From: PHBD01 sp964578535 | Lineage (GTDB): Bacteria > Desulfobacterota > Syntrophia > Syntrophales > PHBD01 | NCBI GenBank assembly: GCA_964578535.1 | Contig: CAZODI010000013.1 | Span: 1-64,000 of the forward strand | DNA: 64,000 nucleotides | Direction: 5' to 3' | In this document: positions 23,116 to 32,404 of the stretch, one piece after another | How positions within the stretch are numbered: position 1 is the first letter of the stretch | Layout of the letters: the number at the start of each line of letters is the position of its first letter | Notes under the pieces: generated by a model | What the model was told of the DNA's origin: nothing | Databases searched by the model: none | The model's input: only the letters and a program-made list of their open reading frames with translations | Translations under genes and position numbers: made by a program

Positions 23116-25908
23116 ATGGACTACAAGGGCAGCCTGAACCTACCGAAGACGGATTTCCCGATGAAAGCCAACCTGGCGCAGCGGGAACCTGAAATGCTGC
23201 GCGCCTGGGACGAAGCGGATATCTACGGCAAAATCCGCGATGTCTCCAAGGGGCGGCCGGCATACATCCTCCACGACGGGCCTCCCTATGCGAACGGGAA
23301 CATCCATCTTGGAACCGCGCTCAACAAGATCATCAAGGACATGGTCATCAAGTCCAGGAACATGGCGGGATTCGACAGCATTTACGTACCCGGATGGGAC
23401 TGTCACGGTCTGCCCATCGAACACCAGGTCGACAAGGAACTGGGTGAAAAGCGATACGACATGTCCCAGGCGGACAAGCGGAGATTCTGCCGGGCCTATG
23501 CGGAAAAGTTCGTGGACATCCAGCGGCAGCAGTTCAAGCGGCTGGGGGTCTTCGGCGACTGGCCGAATCCCTACCTGACCATGACCTATGACTACGAAGC
23601 CATAACGGTTGCCGAATTCGGGAAGCTCTGGCTGGGCGGAAGCGTCTACAAGGGGAAGAAACCGGTTTACTGGTGCGCTTCCTGCAAAACGGCACTTGCC
23701 GAGGCGGAAGTGGAGTACGGCGACCATACGACGCCCTCCATCTATGTAAAGTTCCCCATGATTTCCGACATCGGCGCGGTTCGGCCCGCCCTGAAGGGCG
23801 AGAAGGTGAATGTCGTCATCTGGACGACCACCCCCTGGACGATTCCCGCCAACCTGGCCATCGCCTTTCACGAAGAGTTCCTCTACGTTGCGGTCAAGAT
23901 CGAGGATGAGGTCCTGATCCTGGCCAAAGACCTCCTGGACTACTGCCTGGACGCCTTCGGCTGGAAGGGGAAGCCCTATGAGATCCTGGACGAGTTTCCC
24001 GGCCGGGAAATGGAAGGGCTCAAGTGCCGGCATCCTCTCATCGATCGCGAAAGCCTTCTCATCCTCGCCCCGTTCGTAACCCTGGAAGCGGGGACCGGAT
24101 GCGTCCACATCGCCCCGGGACACGGCCAGGAAGACTATGAGATCGGAATGGAATACGGGCTGGACAACTACGCCCCCGTGGACGAGGACGGCAAGTTCAC
24201 CCCCGACGTGGCAGACTTTGCAGGCCAGTTCGTCTTCGACGCCAACGGCCCGGTCAACGAGAAGCTGCGGGAGAAAGGCGCCCTCCTTGGCCTGGTGGAC
24301 ATCGAGCATTCCTATCCCCACTGCTGGCGCTGCAAGCAACCCATCATCTTCCGGTCCACGGAGCAGTGGTTCATCTCCATGGAGCGCAACGACCTGCGGA
24401 AGAAAACCCTGGAAGCCATCGACACGGTGCGCTGGATCCCCTCCTGGGGACGGGACCGGATCTACGGCATGGTCGAGAACCGCCCGGACTGGTGCATCTC
24501 CCGCCAGCGACTGTGGGGAGTGCCGATCACGATTTTCTACTGCACGGCGTGCCAGAACGAATTCCTGACGAAGGAGATGCTGGATTACGTCGTCTCCCTT
24601 GTCCGCCAATACGGGGCAGACGTCTGGTACGAACGGGAGGCAAAGGATCTGATGCCGTCCGGGACGGTCTGCCCTCACTGCCAGGGAACCGAATTCCGCA
24701 AGGAGACCAACATCCTGGACGTCTGGTTCGACTCCGGAGTCAGCCACGCCGCGGTTCTGGAAACCTGGTCGAACCTTCACTCACCCGCGGACATGTACCT
24801 CGAAGGAAGCGACCAGCACCGCGGCTGGTTCCACTCGTCCCTGCTGGAATCCGTTGGAAGCAGGAACCGGGCTCCCTACCGGAACGTCCTGACCCATGGA
24901 TTCGTCGTCGACGGAGAGGGCAAGAAAATGTCCAAGTCCGTCGGCAACGTCGTGGACCCCCAGGACATCATCGACAAATACGGCGCCGAAATCCTCCGCC
25001 TGTGGGTGGCCGCCGAGGACTACACGGTGGACATCCGGATCTCGGAAGAGATTCTCAAACGCCTCGTCGAGGCCTACCGGCGTATCCGCAACACGAGCCG
25101 GTTCATCCTCGGTAACCTTTACGATTTCGACCGCCGGAAAGATTCGGTCGCTTACGACGACATGGAGGAAATGGACCGCTGGGCCCTCCATCGCCTCCAG
25201 GAGATCACACAGAGGGTCGTGGACGCATACGAAAACTTCCAGTTCCACGTCGCCTTTTACACCCTGCACAACTTCTGTACGGTGGACCTGAGCGCCCTGT
25301 ACCTGGATGTCCTGAAGGACCGCTTCTACACATCCAAAGCGGCGTCCCGGGAGCGCCGCTCCGCCCAGACGGCCGTCACGATCATTCTCGACGCCATGGC
25401 CCGCCTGCTGGCTCCGATCATGACCTTCACCGCGGAAGAGATCTGGTCCGCCCTGCCGGCCTGGGATGGAAAGGCCGCCAGCGTCCACCTGACGGATTTC
25501 CCAAAGGCCGACCCGGCGTTCCTGAAAGCGGAGCTCGGAGAGCAGTGGAAAGCTCTGATCACCCTGAAGGGCGAAATCGCCAAGGCCCTGGAGCTGGCCA
25601 GAAAAGAAAAAACGATCGGCCACTCCCTCGATGCCCGGGTCCGGATTGCTCCTCCGGAAGGACACCGGTCCCTCCTGGCGTCGCACCTGGAGGATCTGCG
25701 GGCACTCCTGATTGTCTCCCAGATCGAGCTGAGCGAGCGGAGCGCCCTTGAGAACCCTTACGAAAGCCAGGAAATCGAGGGGCTGGCGGTTGGAGTCGTC
25801 CGTGCGACGGGAAACAAATGCCAGCGCTGCTGGAACTACAGCGACACGGTGGGAACGGCCGCCGCTCACCCCGACCTGTGTGATCGCTGCCTGCGCAACC
25901 TGCCGTAG
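23116..25908 (+). CDS. ileS: Isoleucyl-tRNA synthetase
   Basis: About 930 residues, class-I synthetase charging tRNA-Ile. It has the HIGH-type motif HLGT at 64-67 (YANGNIHLGTALNK), the editing CP1 domain (VNVVIWTTTPWTIPANLAIAFH), KMSKS at 604-608, and the C-terminal zinc finger (CQRCWNYSD ... CDRCLRNL) of the bacterial type. The start at 23116 (MDYKGSLNLP) has GGAG six bases upstream; an adjacent ATG at 23113 and a GTG at 23071 are less likely. It heads an ileS-lspA unit, a widely conserved pair. Confidence 0.97.
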   Translation: MDYKGSLNLPKTDFPMKANLAQREPEMLRAWDEADIYGKIRDVSKGRPAYILHDGPPYANGNIHLGTALNKIIKDMVIKSRNMAGFDSIYVPGWDCHGLPIEHQVDKELGEKRYDMSQADKRRFCRAYAEKFVDIQRQQFKRLGVFGDWPNPYLTMTYDYEAITVAEFGKLWLGGSVYKGKKPVYWCASCKTALAEAEVEYGDHTTPSIYVKFPMISDIGAVRPALKGEKVNVVIWTTTPWTIPANLAIAFHEEFLYVAVKIEDEVLILAKDLLDYCLDAFGWKGKPYEILDEFPGREMEGLKCRHPLIDRESLLILAPFVTLEAGTGCVHIAPGHGQEDYEIGMEYGLDNYAPVDEDGKFTPDVADFAGQFVFDANGPVNEKLREKGALLGLVDIEHSYPHCWRCKQPIIFRSTEQWFISMERNDLRKKTLEAIDTVRWIPSWGRDRIYGMVENRPDWCISRQRLWGVPITIFYCTACQNEFLTKEMLDYVVSLVRQYGADVWYEREAKDLMPSGTVCPHCQGTEFRKETNILDVWFDSGVSHAAVLETWSNLHSPADMYLEGSDQHRGWFHSSLLESVGSRNRAPYRNVLTHGFVVDGEGKKMSKSVGNVVDPQDIIDKYGAEILRLWVAAEDYTVDIRISEEILKRLVEAYRRIRNTSRFILGNLYDFDRRKDSVAYDDMEEMDRWALHRLQEITQRVVDAYENFQFHVAFYTLHNFCTVDLSALYLDVLKDRFYTSKAASRERRSAQTAVTIILDAMARLLAPIMTFTAEEIWSALPAWDGKAASVHLTDFPKADPAFLKAELGEQWKALITLKGEIAKALELARKEKTIGHSLDARVRIAPPEGHRSLLASHLEDLRALLIVSQIELSERSALENPYESQEIEGLAVGVVRATGNKCQRCWNYSDTVGTAAAHPDLCDRCLRNLP

Positions 25909-25968
25909 AAACGGGACGGTCTCTCAAGGGATCCGGGAACGATTCCCCGCAGGCCGAAGGCAACGGAC

Positions 25969-26472
25969 ATGACGACTCTAAGGAAACAGGCGCCCCTTCT
26001 GGCGATCGTGATTCTGGTGGTACTGGCCGACCAGGTCACCAAGGCGTGGGTGACCACCACCATGAACCTTCATGAGTCCATCCAGGTCATTCCGGGCCTG
26101 TTCAGCATCACCTACGTTCGCAACCCCGGGGCGGCCTTCGGTTTCCTGGCCGGGGCGTCACCGCTGGTCCGTCTCTCCTTCTTCATCGCGGTGACCCTCC
26201 TCGCCATCGGCCTGATCGTGTACTCCCTCTTCAAGGACCGATTCATCCAGGCATCCTGGAGAATTCCCCTGGTCCTCATCCTGTCCGGGGCACTGGGCAA
26301 TCTGGCCGACCGGGTCCGCTTCGGGGAGGTTGTCGACTTCCTGGATTTCTACATCGGATCGGCACACTGGCCCGCATTCAATGTTGCCGATTCCGCCATT
26401 ACGGTGGGAGCCGTCCTGCTCACGATCCTTGCCTTCCGGGGTGAAAAGGACGTCATCGAGACCGGTTCCTGA
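25969..26472 (+). CDS. lspA: Lipoprotein signal peptidase (signal peptidase II)
   Basis: 167-residue inner-membrane aspartyl protease that removes the signal peptide of prolipoproteins after lipid attachment. Four membrane helices; conserved YVRNPGAAFGFL, and the catalytic aspartates in ADRVRFGEVVDFLDFY and WPAFNVADSAI. Sixty bases after ileS. Confidence 0.96.
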   Translation: MTTLRKQAPLLAIVILVVLADQVTKAWVTTTMNLHESIQVIPGLFSITYVRNPGAAFGFLAGASPLVRLSFFIAVTLLAIGLIVYSLFKDRFIQASWRIPLVLILSGALGNLADRVRFGEVVDFLDFYIGSAHWPAFNVADSAITVGAVLLTILAFRGEKDVIETGS

Positions 26473-26493
26473 TTCCCGAAGGGATCGACAACC

Positions 26494-27858
26494 ATGTCCT
26501 TCAGGCCGGCACTGTTCCTCTCCAGGCTCCTGTCTTCGGCAAGGCTGTTCATCCTGAGCTTTGCGCTTCTGATCCTGATTGGCGCACTGTTTCTGTGGCA
26601 CCCCGTCTGCGCCGCGAAGACCCCTCTCTCCTTCATCGATGCCCTGTTCATGTCGGCTTCCGCAGTCTGTGTCACGGGGCTGGCCACCATCGACATCGGC
26701 CGGGATCTCTCCCTGACCGGCCAGATCGTGACGCTGGTCCTGTTTCAGCTCGGCGGGCTGGGCATCATCACGTTTTCCACCGTTCTTCTCGGAATCGTGG
26801 GCCTGGGAGTCCCCTTCAAGGGGAGGGAAATCATCCAGTCCACCTTTCTCCATACGCCCCGCCGTGATTTCCTGATGATTGCGAAGTGGGTCCTTCTGTA
26901 CACCCTCGTGATCGAGAGCACCGGAACGGTGCTGCTGTTTCTCCGCTTCATCCGGGAACAGCCCGCCGGGCAGGCGGCCTACTCGGCGATCTACCACGCC
27001 GTATCGGCTTTCAACAACTGCGGCTACACCCTGTTCACGGACAGCCTTGTCCGGTACCAGGGGGACTGGCTGGTGAATGCCACCGTCATTGCCCTTATCA
27101 TCCTGGGCGGGATCGGATTCATCGTCCAGTACGAAATCTTCTCGAAATTCCGGGGGCGGCAGCAGCGCCTGTCGGTGCACACCCGGATTGTCCTGTTGAC
27201 GACCTCCATCCTGATCGCCGCCGGGACCCTGTTTTTCTACCTCTTCGAATTCAGCCACGTCCTGAAGGGCATGCCGGCGGATGAGCAGTTCCTGGTCGCC
27301 GTTTTCCAATCCGTGACGACCCGGACGGCGGGATTCAACACAGTGGATATCGGACAGCTGACCAATGGAACGATTCTCGTCATGATGATCCTGATGTTCA
27401 TCGGTGCCTCCCCGGGATCGACCGGTGGAGGGGTCAAGACCACCAGTTTCGCCCTCTTGATGCTCATGATCTGGAACCGGATGAAGGGGTTCGATACGGT
27501 CAGCATCTACAACCGGACCATGCCGGCGGAGATCCTGACCAAGACGATCCTGATCATTTTCGCTTCGGCTTTCTCCGTCTGCCTCATTACCTCGTTTCTC
27601 CTGCTGGTGGGATCCAATCCGGGACAGGACCCCGCCCTGACCCGCCATTTCTTCGTCGAATACAGTTTTGAAACCGTCTCCGCATTCGGGACCGTGGGGC
27701 TGTCCATGGGCATCACGCCGAAGCTGAGCGACCTGCAGAAACTGGCCATTGTGCTCATGATGTTTGCCGGCCGGCTGGGGCCCCTCACCCTGGCCTTCTC
27801 CTGGAGCCGGACGAAACGGGGAGTGACCTATGCGGAAGAATCCGTCATGGTTGGATAA
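26494..27858 (+). CDS. Potassium uptake pore subunit, TrkH/KtrB family
   Basis: 454-residue transporter with four pore-loop repeats whose selectivity-filter glycines can be seen: SAVCVTGLA, AFNNCGYTLF, TTRTAGFNTVD and SAFGTVGLSMG. Length and the CVTGLA/TRTAGF forms fit KtrB, which works with the cytoplasmic RCK subunit encoded 13 bases downstream. It imports K+ for turgor and pH control. Confidence 0.92.
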   Translation: MSFRPALFLSRLLSSARLFILSFALLILIGALFLWHPVCAAKTPLSFIDALFMSASAVCVTGLATIDIGRDLSLTGQIVTLVLFQLGGLGIITFSTVLLGIVGLGVPFKGREIIQSTFLHTPRRDFLMIAKWVLLYTLVIESTGTVLLFLRFIREQPAGQAAYSAIYHAVSAFNNCGYTLFTDSLVRYQGDWLVNATVIALIILGGIGFIVQYEIFSKFRGRQQRLSVHTRIVLLTTSILIAAGTLFFYLFEFSHVLKGMPADEQFLVAVFQSVTTRTAGFNTVDIGQLTNGTILVMMILMFIGASPGSTGGGVKTTSFALLMLMIWNRMKGFDTVSIYNRTMPAEILTKTILIIFASAFSVCLITSFLLLVGSNPGQDPALTRHFFVEYSFETVSAFGTVGLSMGITPKLSDLQKLAIVLMMFAGRLGPLTLAFSWSRTKRGVTYAEESVMVG

Positions 27859-27870
27859 GGAGGTATCTCG

Positions 27871-28518
27871 ATGAAACGGGTCATCGTGATCGGGCTGGGC
27901 ATTTTCGGCTTCAACATCGCGAAGGAGCTCTTCGAGAACGGCTTTGAGGTCATCGCCGTCGACAAGAACAAGGACGCCGTGCAGCGGATCCGCGACTATG
28001 CCACGAAAGCCGTGCTCGCCGACGGGACGGACCGGGATATCATGGACATGATCGGGATCCAGGAAGACGATCTGGTGATCGTCTCCTTCGGAGAAGACCT
28101 GGCCGCCAGCACGCTCATCACGCTGCACCTGAAGCAGCTGGGTGTGAAGACCATCATCACCAAGGCCGTCAGCGAGGACCACAAGCTGATCCTGGAACGC
28201 GTGGGCGCCACCGAGGCGATCATCCCGGAAAAGGTCATGGCCGCCAAGCTGGCCAGAAGTCTCCGGTACCCGAACGTCCTGGATTACATTCCCCTTTCGG
28301 ACGATTACATGATCTCCGAGATCGCCCCCCCGTCCGGGTTTCTCGGAAAATCCATCGGCGAACTGCAGCTCCGCGGCCGGTACAACATCGAGGTCATCGC
28401 GGTGCGGGACGTCCTCACGGACCGGATTTCCATGGTCCCCACCGCCGGTTACGTGCTCAAGGACGGCGAGGCCCTGGTCGTCGTCGGAAGGGACAGGGAT
28501 ATCGAGAAGATCAAGTGA
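27871..28518 (+). CDS. Potassium uptake regulatory subunit, KtrA/TrkA family
   Basis: 215-residue RCK protein: N-terminal Rossmann NAD/ATP-binding fold (VIVIGLGIFGFNIAKELFENGFEVIAVDKNKDAV) and a C-terminal TrkA_C domain (MISEIAPPSGFLGKSIGELQLRGRYNIEVIAV). One RCK copy, so KtrA-like rather than double-RCK TrkA. AAGGAGG precedes the ATG. It gates the adjacent pore subunit. Confidence 0.93.
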   Translation: MKRVIVIGLGIFGFNIAKELFENGFEVIAVDKNKDAVQRIRDYATKAVLADGTDRDIMDMIGIQEDDLVIVSFGEDLAASTLITLHLKQLGVKTIITKAVSEDHKLILERVGATEAIIPEKVMAAKLARSLRYPNVLDYIPLSDDYMISEIAPPSGFLGKSIGELQLRGRYNIEVIAVRDVLTDRISMVPTAGYVLKDGEALVVVGRDRDIEKIK

Positions 28519-28534
28519 GCCGGAACAACCGGCG

Positions 28535-30655
28535 TTATGGCGCCGCCTTTCCCGGTTTTTCGATCCCGTCCAGGATAATCGTGGCATCCACGGCACAAAG
28601 GCCTTCCCGCGTAACAAGGAGCGGATTGATATCGATCTCCCGGATCCGCGAAACCGCCAGCCCGAGGTCTCCCAGGGCAATCAGCACCCTGGCCAGATGC
28701 TCCCGGTCGACCGACGGAGCGCCGCGATAGCCGTTCAGAAGTGCCTGTCCCCGGATGCGCCCGATGAGCCCGAGCGCCTCGTCCATACCCAGCGGAGCCA
28801 CGGCGAAGGCGGTGTCCCGGAGGACCTCCGTCAGCGTTCCGCCGAGGCCGAACAGGACGCAGGGGCCGAACTGGGGATCCCGGACCAGTCCCGCGATGAG
28901 TTCCCCTTCCCCCCGCACCTGCCGCTGGACCAGGACCTCCCCGGCATCCGTCAGACCGTTCCGGATCGCGCCGTATGCCTCACGGAGTCCGTGGGCATCC
29001 CGGATGTTCAGGCGCACCAGACCGGCCTCGCTCTTGTGCACCAGGCCGGGCTGCAGGCCTTTGAGCACCACGGGATAACCGATCCGTTCCGCTTCCTTCA
29101 GGCATTCCTCCTCGCTTGCGACCCGCGTCTCTTCCACGGTTGGAATTCCCCGGGAACGGAGAATCCGTTTGGACACCTCCTCATCCAGGGTTCCCCGGGC
29201 GTCCCGAATCAATGTCTCGATTTCCAGTGCGATCCGTCCCGGTGACGGCAGCGGATGCTTCGGTACTATCGTTTCCCCGGCGGGCCGCCTCCTCAGGACG
29301 GCTTCGAGGCATTCCACGGCGCGATACAGCTCCTGAAACGCCAGCACGCCGAAGGAGCGGGCCTGCTGCTGAAACTCAGAGACCTTGTCGCGCGTTCCCA
29401 GGAGCCATAGAAAGACGGGTTTCCCGGCCTTCCGCGACTGGGCGGCCAAGTCTTCCAGGTCCATGGTGATGCGGAAGTTGCCGACAAAAGCCAGGAGCAG
29501 GACGCCGTCCACCCCCGGATCCGCCAGGATGGACCGCAGGGCCGTGCCGTAGACATCCACGCCGGTCCCCATGTTTTTTTCCATGGCGGGCCAGACGTCC
29601 ACCGGGTTGGCGACGGGCATCCAGGAAGGGAAAAGCTCCTGCACGGCGGCGGTGGTCTCTTCGGACAGGTCGGCCACCTCCAGCCCCACGTCCTCGAAGA
29701 AATCCGCCGCCATGATCCCCGCCCCGCCGCTGAAGGTGAGAACGGCGATCCTCCCCTTCCCGGAAGCCGCCGGCGGAGCGGCGGCCAGGGACCGGCAGAG
29801 ATCCATCCACTGCTTGAAGTCTCTTGCCTCGGTAACCCCTTCCTGGGCCAGGGCACCGGCGATGACGGCATGGTTTCCCGCCAGGGAGGCGGTATGGCTC
29901 ATGGCGGCCTTCGCGCCCCGGCTGCTCCTCCCGCCCTTCAGCACGACAACCGGCTTGGGGCATGAGCGGCAAAGCTCCAGAAACCGGCGGCCGTCCCGGA
30001 AGGATTCCAGGTACAGGCCGATCACCCTCGTGTCCGGATCCCCCACCAGGTACTCCAGCAGGTCGTTTTCGTCCACGTCGGCCTTGTTTCCGATGGAGCA
30101 TGCCTTGCTGATGCCCATCACCCCGTGGGTCATGAGGTCCACCAGGAATCCCGCCGAGAGGAGGCCGCTCTGAACGACCAGGGACACGTCTCCCGGAACC
30201 AGGCCCCGGAGGAGGGCATTGGGATCCATGAACGAAAAGACATGGCTGCGGACGGCGTCGACAAGGCCCATGCAGTTGGGGCCCCAGATCCGGAGCCCCA
30301 GTTCCCGTCCCCTGGCGACCATCCGGTCCTGTAGTTTCCGGCCTTCCGGGCCTGTCTCCGCGAACCCCCCGGACTCGACGATCACACCCCGGATCCCCGT
30401 GCCGGCACACTCGTCCAGGGCCGTGAGAACCTGCGGGGCCGGAACGAACAGGATCGCCAGGTCCGCGGAACCGGGCACCTCCCGAAGGGAAGGGACACAG
30501 GGGATCCCCTCGATTTCAGAGTACTTCGGGTTAACCGGGCAGATCACTCCCCGATAACCCGTAATCAGGTTCTTCAGGATGGCGTTTCCTCCCTTCGAGG
30601 GGTTCGGGGTGGCCCCGACAACGGCGATCCCCCGGGGTTCGAAAAAGAATTTCAT
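28535..30655 (-). CDS. ADP-forming acyl-CoA synthetase (acetate-CoA ligase, fused alpha-beta)
   Basis: 706 residues. CoA-binding Rossmann domain (FFEPRGIAVVGATPNPSKGGNAI), succinyl-CoA-ligase-like domains with the likely phospho-His254 in AMSHTASLAG, and a C-terminal ATP-grasp domain (EEVSKRILRSRGIPTVEE ... YPVVLKGLQPGLVHKSEAG). It would make ATP from acetyl- or acyl-CoA plus ADP and phosphate, a common energy-conserving step in fermenting or syntrophic anaerobes. Start at 30655 set by GGGAGG seven bases upstream and by homology. Divergent from a CoA transferase. Confidence 0.9.
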   Translation of the reverse strand: MKFFFEPRGIAVVGATPNPSKGGNAILKNLITGYRGVICPVNPKYSEIEGIPCVPSLREVPGSADLAILFVPAPQVLTALDECAGTGIRGVIVESGGFAETGPEGRKLQDRMVARGRELGLRIWGPNCMGLVDAVRSHVFSFMDPNALLRGLVPGDVSLVVQSGLLSAGFLVDLMTHGVMGISKACSIGNKADVDENDLLEYLVGDPDTRVIGLYLESFRDGRRFLELCRSCPKPVVVLKGGRSSRGAKAAMSHTASLAGNHAVIAGALAQEGVTEARDFKQWMDLCRSLAAAPPAASGKGRIAVLTFSGGAGIMAADFFEDVGLEVADLSEETTAAVQELFPSWMPVANPVDVWPAMEKNMGTGVDVYGTALRSILADPGVDGVLLLAFVGNFRITMDLEDLAAQSRKAGKPVFLWLLGTRDKVSEFQQQARSFGVLAFQELYRAVECLEAVLRRRPAGETIVPKHPLPSPGRIALEIETLIRDARGTLDEEVSKRILRSRGIPTVEETRVASEEECLKEAERIGYPVVLKGLQPGLVHKSEAGLVRLNIRDAHGLREAYGAIRNGLTDAGEVLVQRQVRGEGELIAGLVRDPQFGPCVLFGLGGTLTEVLRDTAFAVAPLGMDEALGLIGRIRGQALLNGYRGAPSVDREHLARVLIALGDLGLAVSRIREIDINPLLVTREGLCAVDATIILDGIEKPGKAAP

Positions 30656-30984
30656 ACGATTCCTCCCGTTGAATGAATGAGCGACGTGTATCCGTATTAC
30701 AAAACGGGAATGAATGGAAGTCTGCATAAGGTTGGATCATCGCAGGCTTCGATTGGACAGCCGGAGGTTTCCTGTGCTATGAGAATCAGGAATTGCGTTC
30801 TGCAATTTCTTCTTTCGAGAGTCGCCCAGGAACAATAAGTCTTCAGGATTCAAGCACAATCGGGAAGGAGGTGAAGAAGCCAGAGATCTTGCATGGAGCC
30901 AGCTGACCGACACAAGGGGGAAACGTCCACTCAATCAATGTCGACCAATCCATTCACCATCGGAACGGATTAAGGAGGGATCGC
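30656..30984. other. Divergent intergenic region between acyl-CoA synthetase and CoA transferase
   Basis: 329 bases with no convincing gene. It holds a palindrome (30791-30807), the synthetase ribosome-binding site at its left end and a strong TAAGGAGG site before 30985. Promoters for both genes should lie here but none matches consensus well. A minus-strand frame at 30737-30934 lacks codon bias and a ribosome-binding site. Confidence 0.6.
30791..30807. promoter_or_regulatory. Candidate operator palindrome
   Basis: AATTGCGTTCTGCAATT is a perfect 6-base inverted repeat around GTTCT, extending weakly on both sides (GGAATTGC ... GCAATTTC). A regulator site between two divergent CoA-metabolism genes is plausible, but no regulator gene is adjacent. 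Confidence 0.35.
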
Positions 30985-32316
30985 ATGAGCTGGAAGGATG
31001 TTTACAACAGCAGGCTGATGTCGGCACAGGACGCGGCTAAGATCGTTCAATCAGGCGACCGTTTTTGGACCCCTTTGCTTCTGGGACAACCGTCCATGCT
31101 GATCATGGACGCCATCGCAGACCGCAAAGATGAACTCAAGGACGTGGAGTACTGTTTCGCTCTCGTCCTCCGGCCTTACAAACTCTTCAAACCGGAATAC
31201 CGGGATGCCTTCAAGCTGGTCTGCGGATTCTACAGCACACCGCATCTCCAGGAGCTTGCCAAAACGGAATGGTCCAACTTCTGGCCCGCCCAGAGCTCGG
31301 ATATCTCCGTCAAGAACATGCACCGCCAGCGGACCTATCCCCGCCGCGGAGGCATCGTCCTGCAGGTCACACCCCCGGACGAGCACGGCTACGTGAACCT
31401 CGGGCTGGATACGTTCTACACCGAGCAGATCATGGATCAGTCCGACTGGATCATCGCCGAGGTGAACGAGAACATGCCCCGGACCTACGGGCAGACGAAC
31501 TTCCACGTCTCCCGCTTCACCGCCTTTGTCGAAAATCCCAATCCCATCATCGCCGTGCCCACCCCGCCGCCCTCGGATGTGGAAATCAAGATGGCGGAAA
31601 ACGTCGTGAAGCTCCTTCGGGACCGGGACTGCATCCAGGTGGGCATCGGCGCCGTTCCGGCCATGATCAGCAAGCTCCTGGAGCACTCGGGACTCAAGGA
31701 CATGGGCATCCACACGGAGATGGCCCCGGCGGGAACCCACAAACTGGTCGAGAAGGGGGTTGTCACCTGCAAGTACAAGAAAGTGAACAACGGCAAGATC
31801 ATCCTGGCCTTCACCATGGGGGACAAGGAACTCTACGACTTCCTGGCCAACAACCCCATGGTGGAATACCGTCCGACCCTCTATGCGAACTACATCCCGA
31901 CCCTCGCCCAGGAGGAGAACGTCGTGGCCATCAACGGCTCCATCGAGGTGGACCTGACAGGGCAGATTGTCTCCGAGTCCGTCGGGAACCTGATGCGGAC
32001 AGGAACGGGAGGCCAGCTGGACTTCGTCATCGGGGCCTTCTGGTCGAAGGGCGGCCGGGCCATCAACCTGGTCCCGTCAACGACCCTGAACGACACAGTA
32101 TCCAGAATCGTCCCCTACATTTCATGGGGTTCCAGGGTCACGGTGCCCCGTCATTACGCGGGTTATGTCGTCACGGAATACGGGGTGGCGGATCTGTACG
32201 GCCGGACGGAACCGGAGCGGGCGGAGGAGCTGATCAAGATCGCCCACCCGAAATTCCGGGAGGAGTTGGAAAAGGCCGGACGAGAACGGGGCCTGATCAA
32301 GAAGAAATCCTTCTGA
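30985..32316 (+). CDS. CoA transferase of the acetyl-CoA hydrolase / 4-hydroxybutyrate CoA-transferase family
   Basis: 443 residues. Family-I-type two-domain CoA transferase: N domain MSAQDAAKIVQSGDRFWTPLLLGQP, the glycine-rich GIGAVPAMISKLLEHSGLKDMGIHTEM with catalytic Glu245, and the C-terminal YISWGSRVTVPRHYAGYVVTEYGVADLYGRT. It moves CoA between acetyl-CoA and another carboxylate (butyrate, 4-hydroxybutyrate or similar); the acceptor cannot be told from sequence. Strong AAGGAGG site; own terminator downstream. Confidence 0.88.
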   Translation: MSWKDVYNSRLMSAQDAAKIVQSGDRFWTPLLLGQPSMLIMDAIADRKDELKDVEYCFALVLRPYKLFKPEYRDAFKLVCGFYSTPHLQELAKTEWSNFWPAQSSDISVKNMHRQRTYPRRGGIVLQVTPPDEHGYVNLGLDTFYTEQIMDQSDWIIAEVNENMPRTYGQTNFHVSRFTAFVENPNPIIAVPTPPPSDVEIKMAENVVKLLRDRDCIQVGIGAVPAMISKLLEHSGLKDMGIHTEMAPAGTHKLVEKGVVTCKYKKVNNGKIILAFTMGDKELYDFLANNPMVEYRPTLYANYIPTLAQEENVVAINGSIEVDLTGQIVSESVGNLMRTGTGGQLDFVIGAFWSKGGRAINLVPSTTLNDTVSRIVPYISWGSRVTVPRHYAGYVVTEYGVADLYGRTEPERAEELIKIAHPKFREELEKAGRERGLIKKKSF

Positions 32317-32368
32317 GCCGGCATGGGGAATCAACCTCCCTGCCGGCAGGAAAGCAGCGGGAGAATAC

Positions 32369-32403
32369 ACGGGGGTGGCCGATACGTCTCCCCCGTTTTT
32401 TTT
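32369..32403 (+). terminator. Intrinsic terminator after CoA transferase
   Basis: ACGGGGG (32369-32375) and CCCCCGT (32390-32396) form a GC stem followed by eight T. It also lies just beyond dctM, which ends on the other strand at 32405. Confidence 0.8.
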
Positions 32404-32404
32404 G

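Noticed and set aside
26158..28680. An 840-codon open frame opposite trkH/ktrB and ktrA
   Set aside because: Low-complexity charged composition (Asp, Gln, Gly, His) with no motif, spanning two well-supported genes on the other strand.
30737..30934. 65-codon minus-strand frame in the acyl-CoA synthetase/CoA transferase spacer
   Set aside because: No ribosome-binding site, no domain, and codon use unlike neighbours.
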